From NCBI GenBank assembly GCA_039566865.1, contig CM076959.1, positions 16,786,501-16,850,500 of the forward strand: DNA of 64,000 nt. The letters run 5' to 3'. This DNA comes from Aurelia coerulea. Taxonomy: Eukaryota > Cnidaria > Scyphozoa > Semaeostomeae > Ulmaridae. A program made the position numbers and the translations under genes. The notes under the pieces are model-generated. The model saw nothing but the letters and a program-made list of their open reading frames with translations. It made no database searches and had not been told where the DNA came from. Shown here one piece after another: positions 1 through 10,200 of the stretch. Each line of letters starts with the position of its first letter. Position 1 is the first letter of the stretch.

Positions 1-2
1 AT

Positions 3-545
3 GGTATTGATAATCTTGAACTTACTTGGTTTACGTCCTATCTAACCAATAGAAAGCAATTCTGCAAAGTAAATGGGGTAGGTTCCAAAACAGAAGATAT
101 TCGCTGTGGTGTGCCGCAGGGTTCTTGTCTTGGCCCTCTTTTGTTTCTGATTTATATCAATGATCTTCCGTTTTCTCTGAAGAAAGGTAAAGTGACCATG
201 TACGCTGACGATACCAGTATTTCTTACTCTTCTTCGAGCTTAGTAGATATAAACCAAACTCTGAATAGTGAACTGAATGAATTGAAGCGATGGTTGCAGG
301 GTAATAAACTTTCTTTGAATGTTTTAAAAACTCAAGCTTTGATTGTAGGTTCCCAGCCCAAAATTAAGAAAATTACCGACAAGGCTGTTGATCATCCACT
401 ATTTTTTATTGGTGACTCTCAGGTTGAAAATGTAGACCGAACAAAGTATCTGGGTGTGATAATCGATAGAAATTTGGATTGGGAAGAACAGCAATCTCCG
501 TACTAAGGTTTCTCGTGCAATTGGATTTTTATATTCCAGGAAATT
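3..545 (+). pseudogene. LINE reverse transcriptase fragment, truncated and frameshifted
   Basis: The frame starting at base 3 encodes the palm part of a non-LTR retrotransposon reverse transcriptase: GVPQGSCLGPLLF, then the catalytic box MYADDTS, then a region ending KYLGVIIDRNLDWEE. The frame closes at a TAA at 504-506. Just past it, a different frame (from 505) continues with KVSRAIGFLYSRKFLP, the expected downstream sequence, so a small indel near 484-500 has broken the ORF. The endonuclease and RT fingers would lie left of the window, so it cannot be said whether that side is truncated. Family is CR1/L2/Jockey-like by general appearance only. It is transposon debris, not a host gene. Confidence 0.85.
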
Positions 546-555
546 TTTACCTCAG

Positions 556-1142
556 AACCCAAAATGATGTATTATCGATTGATTGCTGATATGTCCATGA
601 CGAATGAACGGATTCTCAAAAACTTTATTTTATCCGATTGCCGAAAGGCTAAATTCTATTTGAGGATGTTGGCTGTGGTTTAGGCTTTTGAATTAGATTT
701 CTTCATGTCGAAAAGAAGATCGATAAACCTGCTCAAATTCAAGCCTTACATGGCATGAAAAAGAAACGGCCTAAAGTCAATATTTTAGATGTGATTGAAA
801 AGGCTGAACTTATTTGTCGTTCATAGAATATATGGCGTTCAGAGAATACGAATTCAATTAATACTGAGTTCAGAGAATACGAATACGAGTTCAGCCTTGT
901 GTATCACATTTAAAATGTTGAGTGGAAAAGTAGGCCGTTTCTTTCTCATGCCATCCAAGAAGGCTTGAATTTGAGCAGGTTTATCGATCTTCTTTTCGAC
1001 ATGAAAACGCCGTGGTAGAACCACAACCAACATCCTAAATTACAATTTAGCCTTCATGCAATCAAATAAAACAAATTTTTTGAAAATCTGTTCATTGGCT
1101 ATGGACATGTAAGCTATCGAACAATAATACATCATTTTGGGA
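556..1142. repeat. Long inverted repeat (~250 bp arms)
   Basis: Bases 556-812 and 888-1142 are imperfect reverse complements of each other. For example AAAATGATGTATTATCGAT near 564 pairs with sequence near 1120-1142, and CGATAAACCTGCTCAAATTC near 720 pairs with the stretch near 975. The ~75 bp spacer holds two copies of GTTCAGAGAATACGAA. Both arms encode related short peptides (MMYYRLIADMSMTNER against MMYYCSIAYMSIANEQ), so the arms look like two head-to-head copies of an older repeat rather than one simple MITE. It directly follows the decayed LINE. I do not recognise the family. Confidence 0.7.
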
Positions 1143-1534
1143 CATCCGGCAGTGTGTTTCAGAAAAAACGCAACCCAACCCAGCTTCATTTGAGATTCTT
1201 CAGGAAATGATAAGATTTTATTCATTTTGACGTATACCATTAGACTGATTACATGAGTCTCAGTTTTCCGCATTGAATTGAATTTCAATTTAGATTTTTA
1301 AAAGGATAACAATGAATTTTTTCATTTTTAGAGTATACTTTTTACCAATTTCCTCTAAAGCTGGCTATTATATCGAGGGGAAAATTTTAATGCCGGGTGA
1401 AACAATTATTTCTTGGAGTGCACACCCCCGTACAAATGAAAGTGAAGTACCCCCCCCCCCCCACCCATGGGGGGACATGTAGTGTGAATAATACTGAGAG
1501 TGGACATTATCCACACTTAAATTGAAGCAACCTG
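1143..1534. other. No gene seen; poly-C tract and target duplication
   Basis: AT-rich sequence with no supported coding exon. It contains a homopolymer C tract at about 1449-1462. The last nine bases (AGCAACCTG, 1526-1534) are the left target-site duplication of the adjacent palindromic element. Confidence 0.5.
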
Positions 1535-2139
1535 AACAAGGAGGGATTTGGTAAGACAATAGTACGAGTTGGGGTTGATTGACACCGTAATTCAAAGCGA
1601 TTAGCGATCGCAGACAAAGGAAATTCTCTCAACCAGTAATTAAAAACAAGCAAAGCCACAAAATTTTCTCTGATAACCAGGTAGCCAGCTCGCTTGCTGT
1701 GCATTCCAGAAATTGTATTTAAGAGCAAACATGAGCATAGATCGAAAGAAGAAAGATATATCTACACATCTACCTCGGCGTCGGGCATTTTATTTCTTTG
1801 GTTCAGAAGCCGATTGGTAGGCGATTCAATTCTCTTATTTTTTTGGGTGTAATGAAATCACTTACTGCTCAGCTTCTGAACAACAGAAATAAAATGCCCG
1901 CGGTAGATGTGCAGATATATCCTTCTTCTTTCGATATATGCTCATGTTTGCTCTTAAGAACATATTCTGAAATGCACAATGAGCGTGCTAGCAACTTGGG
2001 TTCAGAGAAACTTTTGCGGCTTCGTTTGTTTTGAATTCATGGCTGAGAGAATTTCTTTTGTCTGCAGTCGCTAATCGCTTTGAATTCAGGTGTTAGCAAA
2101 AGCATCTCGTGCTGTTGTGTTACAAAATCTGTCCTTGTT
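1535..2139. mobile_element. Palindromic ~600 bp MITE (MULE-like), copy 1
   Basis: The element starts AACAAGG and ends CCTTGTT. It is almost wholly palindromic, with arms of about 280 bp around a short centre. A perfect 9-bp direct repeat AGCAACCTG flanks it (1526-1534 and 2140-2148). Long TIRs plus a 9-bp target duplication are typical of Mutator-like elements; that family label is inference because no transposase is present. Other copies in the window are at 14016-14615, 33630-34224, 57117-57714 and 58121-58738, with partial copies near 22364 and 26600. Confidence 0.88.
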
Positions 2140-2229
2140 AGCAACCTGTAGATTGATGCAGCGTTGTTGGAATGGAAGTTTTATGATTCACTATTATGTC
2201 CTTTTATTGGTTTTAACTTTTTTTTACAG

Positions 2230-4848
2230 TGCACTGCATTGGTTTCTTGAAGTCATGGCAACCAGCAGATCCCTCTTTGTTTACTTATGACAATGAAATG
2301 CCATTATCAGCATGTTTTTTTGCTGTTTGTAAAAGGGTGAAAGTTTTTGCAGGGAGCCAGGAGTTACAGTCGTTAGATACAACTGATATCCAGCCTCAAT
2401 TTACTTGCCGTTGTTCTGGGGATGGCAGATATTTACATATCGATCCCAGGTTTGTTTTAGACTTATCAAAATCGTCGTAGTTTGGCTCCTTGATGATTAA
2501 GCCGCTCGGCCACGTAAATTATCCTTAGGTTTATTGCTGCCGAAGGCAACCTTACTATTCTTAATCAGTCAGAAAGCGAAATTAGTCTGCCGTCGGCCTA
2601 TGTAGACAGGGCAGCTCACGGCTGCGGTTTGCGGGCGCGTGGCTTGTGAGCATTTATCCAACAACCAACAAAAGTTCTCCAACAAAAGATAATGAGTTCT
2701 TCCTACGTACGTAACTACCTAACTACGTCAATAGACGACAAAGGTTTATTTCTGACAATGCAGAGCTCAATATTGCGGACCACGAAACCATGGACTACAG
2801 AACTACGGAACCAAGAGCCTTGGACTTCGAAACTAGAAACCGGTGGAGGAGAGTAACTCAATATTCGAAATCATTTACCTTTTGAACCATTACCCAACTG
2901 TAAATTTCCGGGTGTAAATTCAAACATAATACACGTTTCCTTAGCGATAACCATTCAATTAATTTCTATAAAATTGACCTCGCTACAGTCGCATTTGGTA
3001 CAAATACTAATCGGCAGCACTCGCTAACTGTTGTTATATCTAGTTATTATTAGGTTATTAGGTTTGGGCAAACTTGAAGCCTTTCCTATATAACTGTGTA
3101 AACAATGAGACAATTGAAGGTACAGCTCCTTCCAGCAGCCACACTAACGGGGCTAATTTCAATGAACAATCAGACTTCACACAATTGATGTTCGGGATAC
3201 TGCGAGCTCCTCCTTTTGTAAATCACAATGGAAAAGACGATAACTCTGATTGGTTCGCTGATCAATGGAATGGGTGAAGCGCTTTGGGGCATGCGCGAAT
3301 TCACTAAGGAAAATGAAGGACGATGACCCTGCAATCGCTAGTGCGCAGAATCCAAAGCGCTTAAACGGCGGTCTAGCGTAGCATAGGTTCCAAATCTTTA
3401 ACTCGGCGTAAAAAGGTGGGTGTGAAATTCAATGACCTATTTCTTCTGACTGAATGGCTTGAAAGAAACTTTAGATACATATCTATAATCCTACCGTTGG
3501 ACTTTCCAGAAATCTTGAATATTTTTCAAAATTACAGTGTATTTTAAATTTCAGCTCATTTGAGGATGTGACGTCATCAAATTTCTAAATCATAAACCAG
3601 ATGAGTGACAGACTTTTGCTTGATACCATATTGTAGGCATTCATAAACTATGGTTTTCTTCGAAATTACTTCATGTTGCGTCAAACGATTTAGAAATTAC
3701 GATGGTTTAAGTTTTTTGAAAATGTTTGTTGAATTCTTGAATTAGATGAAAAACATTCGAACTCTGAAAATATTAAAGATCTCAGAAAAGTGCAACGGTA
3801 GAATTATAGAGAAATAGCTAAAGTTTCTTTGAAGTCATTCAGTTCAAAAAAATAGGTCACTCAATTTTACACCAGCCTTTTTAAAGATTTGGAACCTATG
3901 CTGTCTAGCGTAAGACTTTTACTGATAGTTTCTTGAACAAATTCATTTCAACAAATTTAATGCTTACCTTTGTACAGTTCCCTGTCCTTTCTTGTAGGAT
4001 CGTTCCGATTCTTGGTCACCTGCCACAAGATCTGCTCGGTAATATAAGTTATCAATTCATTCATGACGAAGACAGGCATAAAGTTCAAACTGTCGTGGAG
4101 GACTTGCTGCAAAGAAAATCAACAGAATTAGTCGTGACCGACACGTATCGGATGATCGCAAGAGATGGAATCCTGGTCCCGATCGTCACAGCTTTGTTTT
4201 GTTTCTTCAACCCAGTTACGGATGATTTGGAATATATTGTACAGCAGTCTTCTGTTTTTCAGTAAGTTCTTACTCTAAAGGGGCACAGGCCCGTCGGAAC
4301 AAAATTCATATTGGGGGGGGGGGGTAGCCTGCGTGCAGACTCTGTCAGAAAATTGAAAAGAGGGAACTTTTCTCTCTCGTTCCTGTCCTGCCCTGTCCAA
4401 GAGTCTGCAAGCAGGCTAGGGGGGGGGGGGCTGAAGCCAGATGCGAGCATATGGAGCCAAAGTGTAGAATTTGGAGAATTTAGAGAATTTGCTATTTTAA
4501 GAAGCAAAGGATCACAACTGATGGGGGTCTTTCCCAGAAAATTTTGAAATTAGGACTTAAATTTCGCGAGGATATAGATTATTCTTTAATTGCATAATAT
4601 CAAAGTGATAGCTTGATAAATCCTGGTAACTTTCTCGAATATAGATAAATTTGAATCTTCGTCCCCATAACCTTGGTTCTCACAGCCTTTTTCACTGACA
4701 AAATGAAAGAACTTTCTGCAAATTATTGGGACATTCAGTAATTCCATATTTCAGTAATTTTATTTCTTTTCATTGCAGGTCAGCTCAAGACACAAATAAT
4801 CAAGAACTGAGCTTTCGAACTTTAAGTTCTCAACAAGAATTTTTGTAA
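2230..4848 (+). CDS. bHLH-PAS transcription factor, BMAL/ARNT-like (3' exons only)
   Basis: Three exons join in frame: 2230-2449, 3998-4261 and 4779-4848 (stop TAA 4846-4848). The first gives HCIGFLKSW, very like the segment that ends PAS-A in BMAL proteins, followed by a spacer ending GDGRYLHIDPR. The second encodes a PAS-B domain with ILGHLPQDLLGN, the HDED turn, YRMIARDG and the closing FFNPVTDDLEYIV. The third adds only 23 residues, so there is no long C-terminal transactivation region. All borders are GT/AG and phases agree. The bHLH and most of PAS-A are not found in the preceding 2.2 kb, so they lie left of the window or the gene is a fragment. Known role of the family: heterodimeric nuclear transcription factors in clock, hypoxia or xenobiotic response. 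PAS-B departs from BMAL at several normally conserved positions, so the exact orthologue is uncertain. Confidence 0.75.
2475..2518 (-). other. tRNA-like A-box remnant
   Basis: On the minus strand the sequence reads GTGGCCGAGCGGCTTAATC, the D-arm (A-box) region typical of class II tRNAs and of SINEs derived from them. No convincing B-box follows at tRNA distance, so this is at best a decayed tRNA or SINE head inside the first PAS-gene intron. Confidence 0.3.
3380..3902. mobile_element. ~520 bp TIR element ending AGCATAGG, copy 1
   Basis: Begins AGCATAGGTTCCAAATC and ends with its reverse complement GATTTGGAACCTATGCT. The inverted ends extend for more than 100 bp, and the core includes GATGTGACGTCATCAAAT. 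It is flanked by the perfect 9-bp repeat GTCTAGCGT (3371-3379 and 3903-3911). No transposase is encoded. It sits in the intron before the PAS-B exon, ending 96 bp from the splice acceptor. Other family members are at 16130-16652, 19343-19858, 38294-38690, 23091-23578 (variant) and 51340-51740 (fragment). Confidence 0.88.
4325..4418. repeat. Small TIR element in a PAS-gene intron
   Basis: TAGCCTGCGTGCAGACTCT at the left pairs with AGAGTCTGCAAGCAGGCTA at the right. G-homopolymers sit on both sides (about 4314-4324 and 4419-4430). A related right half with GTTCCTGCCCTGTCC and AGAGTCTGCACGCAGG is at 36376-36428. Confidence 0.65.
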
Positions 4849-6554
4849 AGCTTATCTTCAAAGATCATGAATTTTGAGAAACATTTTCTGGAGCTTGTTG
4901 CAAGTGAAAAATATTCAGCATAAGGACTTGATATGGAACTTGGTAAAGTATAGTTGCTTCGCATTAGACTTATTACAGTTCGTCGTTAATTTCGCTCATT
5001 TTCTTCTATTTTGATCTGAACCTTTTCGCTCAATCTTTTTGAGCGAGCAATTCAATTCAATAGATAAGTAGGTCAAGCAATTCAGTTCAATTGTTAAGTA
5101 GGTAAATTGTTTTCGTAATTGCGAGCGAAAACTGAGACGAATTGTAATAAGTCCAACCAAAGTACAACCAAAAACAATATAAAGTGAAACTGTATTTGGC
5201 CATAGAAATGCGATTGTTTTCTAAAATGATGCAAACTACATATCATTCGAATGATTTTAGTGAGCGGAACTCGATTCTTGCCAGCATTGTAAAATGTTGT
5301 TTACTTAAAATTTTTGTTTTGTCCCTTGGGAATTTTAGGTAACTTTTTACTTGACAAATTTTTCCAACCTCCTACCGGTATACATCATTTGAAAATGCAG
5401 GTCTTCGCAAACAGTCATATGAAGTTAGATTTTGTACAAAGTCTGTGGTCAGTTTAAGCTGTGGTCAGTTCTTCTCCTATAATTTCTTAATAAAATTTAA
5501 CAGAAATAACCCGGACCAGGGGCTATTCCGGAGGTCACTGTTTCACAAGGAACGACACTTACCGTATTCTGCTTGGAGATTCCTAATCAGAAGGCATCAC
5601 AGTTTCTCAAGATGTCAAATTGGTTTTGCAAGAAAGATAAACAAAAAACTTCAAGTGATTCGCAAGGGACTTGGATCTCCTTAAGTCAACAAGATTTCAT
5701 AACGGTTGACAGATTCAAGTTCCGCTCTCAGATCTGTTTCAAATGATACCAAGCATGAAGTTTTTTACAATACGATGGTAGTTCTGTGACCAAAAACAAT
5801 TCTACTGTAGTTTTTGGATTGTACTTTAGCTTTGTATTGTTTGTAATTGCTATTTATTGTTTGTAAGAAACCAAGGAGATGATTCAGTACTGAAAATTTC
5901 TTTGGATTTCTTATCCGTTACTTGACTCACATTAATTTTGAAATGGCCCATTTAGCCCCACTCTAACTGATTTTTCCCCCATTCTGCTCCAGCTTACCCT
6001 AATAGCCCATCCAAAAATCAAGAGTGATGACAACTCAAATAGCAAGCTGAAACCTGAATGGGGCAAAGGATTCAGACTTTCTCAGATTCAAGTCTTGCAT
6101 GTTGTAGCGTGCACTGCCCAAATTCTTAATTAATGGCGAATATTGTTTGCTTCCGGGCTGTCCCTCTCTTACGACTGTCATTTGAACGGTTTAAATTTAA
6201 TTTTAAGCAAGTGCTATACATGGTGGGAACTCGCCGACTATAAGTCCTTTCCCATTACGGATAGCAGGTAGTTAATTAGCCTTGTTGTTTTGTAAATAGT
6301 TTTTTTGTTTTAATGAATAAAGTAAACAACTCTTGGTTGCGTTTAAGATATATGTATTGCAAACAGTAAGAAAGTAAGAAATGAATAAAACAGAAAGAAT
6401 GCATATATGTATATAGTGAGTTGAACGTTTGTTTATATTGTATCAGTATTAGTTTGATGATTTGATTCGCTGGTTCGTTGATAAATCTTTCTGCTGTTTC
6501 CTTTCTGCTTCTCTTTGGTTAACTGATGTTCAACTGAATAGACCTTTCCATACA

Positions 6555-6654
6555 GGGTACCCCACAGCCTCGTCACAGGGCCTTTTAGCACATTGGGCCG
6601 GAGTCTCCGTCCCAATATGACAAAAGGCTCTGGGGACGAAGTTGGGTACCCAAC
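6555..6654. repeat. Short palindromic repeat with GGGTACCC ends
   Basis: Starts GGGTACCCC and ends GGGTACCC. Internally CTCGTC and AGGGCCTTTT face GACAAAAGGCTCTGGGGACG. The same CCAGGGCCTTT / AAAAGGCCCTGG hairpin recurs at 34345-34430. Confidence 0.55.
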
Positions 6655-6689
6655 CTTATAAATTGATTTTAGCACTGTATATTCCAAAA

Positions 6690-6850
6690 AATTAATTAGA
6701 CTTTCCACGTATTGTAATTAGGTTTTTTCTTTGTGTTATGTTATTACTATCATTGTATTGTATCGTAGATGGAGATGGAGATAGAGGGCCCCTTGAAAAT
6801 CAGCACTTGCTGAGAGGCTACCCTCCCTAAACTTATCGAATCAAATCACA
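6690..6850 (+). pseudogene. LINE 3' tail
   Basis: Contains GGGCCCCTTGAAAATCAGC, then the complementary GCTGAGAGG, then GCTACCCTCCC. This is the same hairpin-and-tail layout as the LINE 3' ends at 20230-20320 and, on the minus strand, 44990-45060 and 53420-53510. No coding part remains upstream. Confidence 0.5.
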
Positions 6851-7299
6851 TCAACATATTGTGCCCATTTGTGTGGCTGTTGGGGGGGGGGGCTGTAACT
6901 TCTATTATCTTGATTTTTACACAGATGCGTAGAATATACTTCAACTTAAAGTTTGAGACCTTGTTTGAGTCTATCTGATAAGGAGTTGCTGATTTGTTCC
7001 AGAGGAAAGGCAAAATGAATGGTTGCTTCAAAAATGTAAAACAAATTAAAGTTTAGCGCGAGAACCCTTTCTTTGAAAAATTTGTGCCAAAAAGTGACAA
7101 CATCATTGCAACTTGGCGAATTGCGATGCGTGTGGTCAGCGGTGTCAAAATGCGCCTTCGTAGCTTTTGGCGCCGATATTTGAGTTTAGTGCAAAAAGGG
7201 CCTAATTGCGAAGGTCATCGAAAGCAGTTCCCTCTTGAAATTTGTGGTCTTCATGAAAGGCAAAGAATACTGAGTTGAATCGGAGGCATTTGATGAAGG

Positions 7300-10200
7300 A
7301 TGACTTCAGCACTGGTGAGTATGGACGACATTGATAAGGCTGCAACAGCATTGGAATTTTTCTGCTTGTTTTTGTTCGTTTGGCCTTCTTATTTATTAGG
7401 CCCCAAAAATGCAATTCAAACAAACAAAGATAAGACATAAAGAATAGAACAAAATATGAATCAAACGCAGTTTTGAATACAGCATCAAGTAATACCAAAT
7501 AATAATGTATACAGCAATTTAACATAATGTTTGACTTGGTAAATTATTTAACAACGTTTGCCTCCTTGTGGACACAACACACCCAGGAACAAGACCAAGA
7601 AAAACTCTTCCTGACCCTGAGTGAGAATAAAATATCCAGATGTTGCATGCAGGGCCATGCAAACAAAGTCTTCGAGATATCCTTGACAAAATGCTGCAAG
7701 AATTCTTTTTTGAATTAATTTTATTGCAAAAATTCTAAACCGACTAATTACACTTGTTTTCAGTCGTTGATTATAACACTATTATAACTTGTCTTTATGA
7801 TGAGCAGAAAGTGATTTGCTTTATAAATTTGTTTATAGGAAGATCCAACGTTGGAAAAACATTTCAAGGGTCATAGAGATGCTGTCACAAGTGTTGATTT
7901 CAATCCAAATATGAAGCAGCTAGGTATGTAGATTATTTGCTGAATGCTGTGAATTGATATATGTACAGAAATGTGCAATTTCTGTGTGTGCATTAATACA
8001 TTCTTGTATTAATACTTCGTTTCCTGTATCATATTACTTGGAAGGTACTTAACGCGTAATGTCTAAACATTTGAAAGGCTTTTTTGCTTTGAAATGTTCA
8101 CAAGGGCACAAGTAGTAAAATAAAAATTGTTATGGAACCTTTAAGAAACTTGTAAAAATCTCTAAGTACTCAAAATCTGATAATTTTAAGAAACTTTTGG
8201 TACTGGGGCAAATTCTTAGTTTCTTATGTAAAAATATGTATATTCATATATATAAGCAATATCATGATGATATTGTATTTGAATAAGGTAAAGTAAAAGA
8301 AACCAAGCACTTCATTTCAGCCGCATCTTTGTTCTGTGAGCTCCTTGAATTTTTGAGAAAAAGGCAACAGTCTGCATTTCAAAAGATAAATTTGGAAATA
8401 CTTCCCTTTTGATAAAAAGATTGGGTTATATACGAAAGGAAAGGCAAACAACTATTGGAGTTTAAGCATGTTCTTACTCTTGAAAGATTGCACACAGAAT
8501 ATGAAACTTCTTCTTTGAAATTGGTGATTTCTTTTGGATCTGAAACTTTTAACATTCCAGCTCAAAGTTGATTTCTCAATGATATTCACTGTATTTTATT
8601 TTTATCAAGTGAGTGGTGCAATGGACTCTAGCTTGATGGTCTGGCATTTCAAACCTCACATGAGAGCATATAGATTTGTTGGTCATAAGGTAACATTTTA
8701 TCTGTTTGTTCATTTCAAGTCTGCTCATTATTGTTAAAGGACAAGTCCGGGGTTGGTATGATTGATGATAAAATGCAAGATAATACTGCTATGAATGATG
8801 TATGATACTTTTTTCCACTATTTTTCGCCTTCTCCTTGTGAAATTACGTATTCAAGTAAGCAATTTGAGCGAAGTGACGTCATATCGCACAAACGAAAGC
8901 GAGGCTGGGTGATTGTTTCTTCGACTCTTAATCGCTGCTGGCCTCTTTATCGTGTACTCATGCATTGAAAATTGCATGAGAACACGATGAAAGGCTTGCT
9001 ACGATAAAGAGGCGAAGAAACAATCACACGGCCTCGTTTTCGCTTGTGCGATATGACTTCACTTCGCTCAAATTGCTTATTTGAATACATAATTTCACAA
9101 GGAGAATGCAAAAATTAGTGGAAAAAGTATCATACATCATTCATAGCAGTATTATCTTGCATTTTATCATCAATCATGCCAACCTCGGACTTGTCCTTTA
9201 AGAAATGTTCCTTTCTAGATCCTTAAGATGTGCTCATAGACTTTATCATACTGTATATGTTGTTTCAATGAAAGTGCATTTTTTAACACAACATTTCGTC
9301 TGAATTCATATTTATGATCAATGCAGTCCGCAAGAAAGTTAATGTAAACTGAACTAATATCCATTTGCTATTCGACATGAAACTTTTCCAGCATTCTTAG
9401 CAATTTTTGAAGGGTCAAGGATACAATGTTTAGTTGATTGGCCTTTTGAGAGCAGAAAACTTCACTAAAAGTAAGATTAGATTTAAAAAAATCAACTGCA
9501 AACCTCAGCAAGGTCAAATCAATAGGAAATATCTTATGCAAGGATTTTTGTATTCTACAATACACAATTTGTGTATTATTTGAACAATGCAAGTTTTGAG
9601 TAACCCAGACTGAGTACTGTTATCATTAAAGTTAAAAGTCCGGTTTTACATTCAAGTGAAATCAGCTTTATCATTTTACAAAACAAAGAGTTTGATGACT
9701 TGATGCATTCGAATATGGATAAGTTTCAAACTTTTACAGCAAGTATTAATAGATTTTTCTTTCTGATTTAGGATGCAGTTTTGTCAGTGAAGTTTTCACC
9801 ATCAGGCCATCTTATTGCATCTGCATCAAGAGACAAAACTGTTAGATTATGGGTGCCAAGTGTGTATGTATTAAATGGTCACCTTTCGCCTTGTGTTTAA
9901 ATGAACAGCAGGCAGGGCTGTCATCAGCAGAGGCCGAGACAATTTTTTTCTCCTGGGAATGGCAAGAATTTCATCCAAACTTCCTGTGAAATTTTTTTGG
10001 ATTTTACATTGATTTAGTGGATTGTACAGCACAATTCGTGCAAGTTGCAGGTAGAATATAGTTTGAAACGTACTTGGTGAAATCGAACACATTTTCATGA
10101 ACAAAATCTACCACTTAGAACAACCAATTTTTTCAAATTTTTGAGCCAAGCCTCTTGATCAATATTCTTCTTAATTAGTTACTGCAGCAACTCAATTTTG

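Larger units (their letters stand above)
4849..7299. other. Intergenic region between the PAS gene and POC1
   Basis: No exon could be supported. It holds the PAS-gene 3' flank, a short palindromic repeat (6555-6654) and a LINE 3' tail (about 6690-6850). An AATAAA lies at 6316-6321, 1.47 kb past the PAS stop, and may or may not serve that gene. The frame from 5517 to about 5747 is open but is preceded immediately by a stop and matches nothing I know. The final ~250 bases must contain the POC1 promoter and 5' leader, but I see no clear core element. Confidence 0.45.

Noticed and set aside
5517..5747. A 76-codon frame (ending ITVDRFKFRSQICFK) as a further exon of the PAS gene.
   Set aside because: The PAS gene already ends at 4848 in frame; this frame is closed by a stop just upstream, has no clear acceptor in phase and resembles no family I know.
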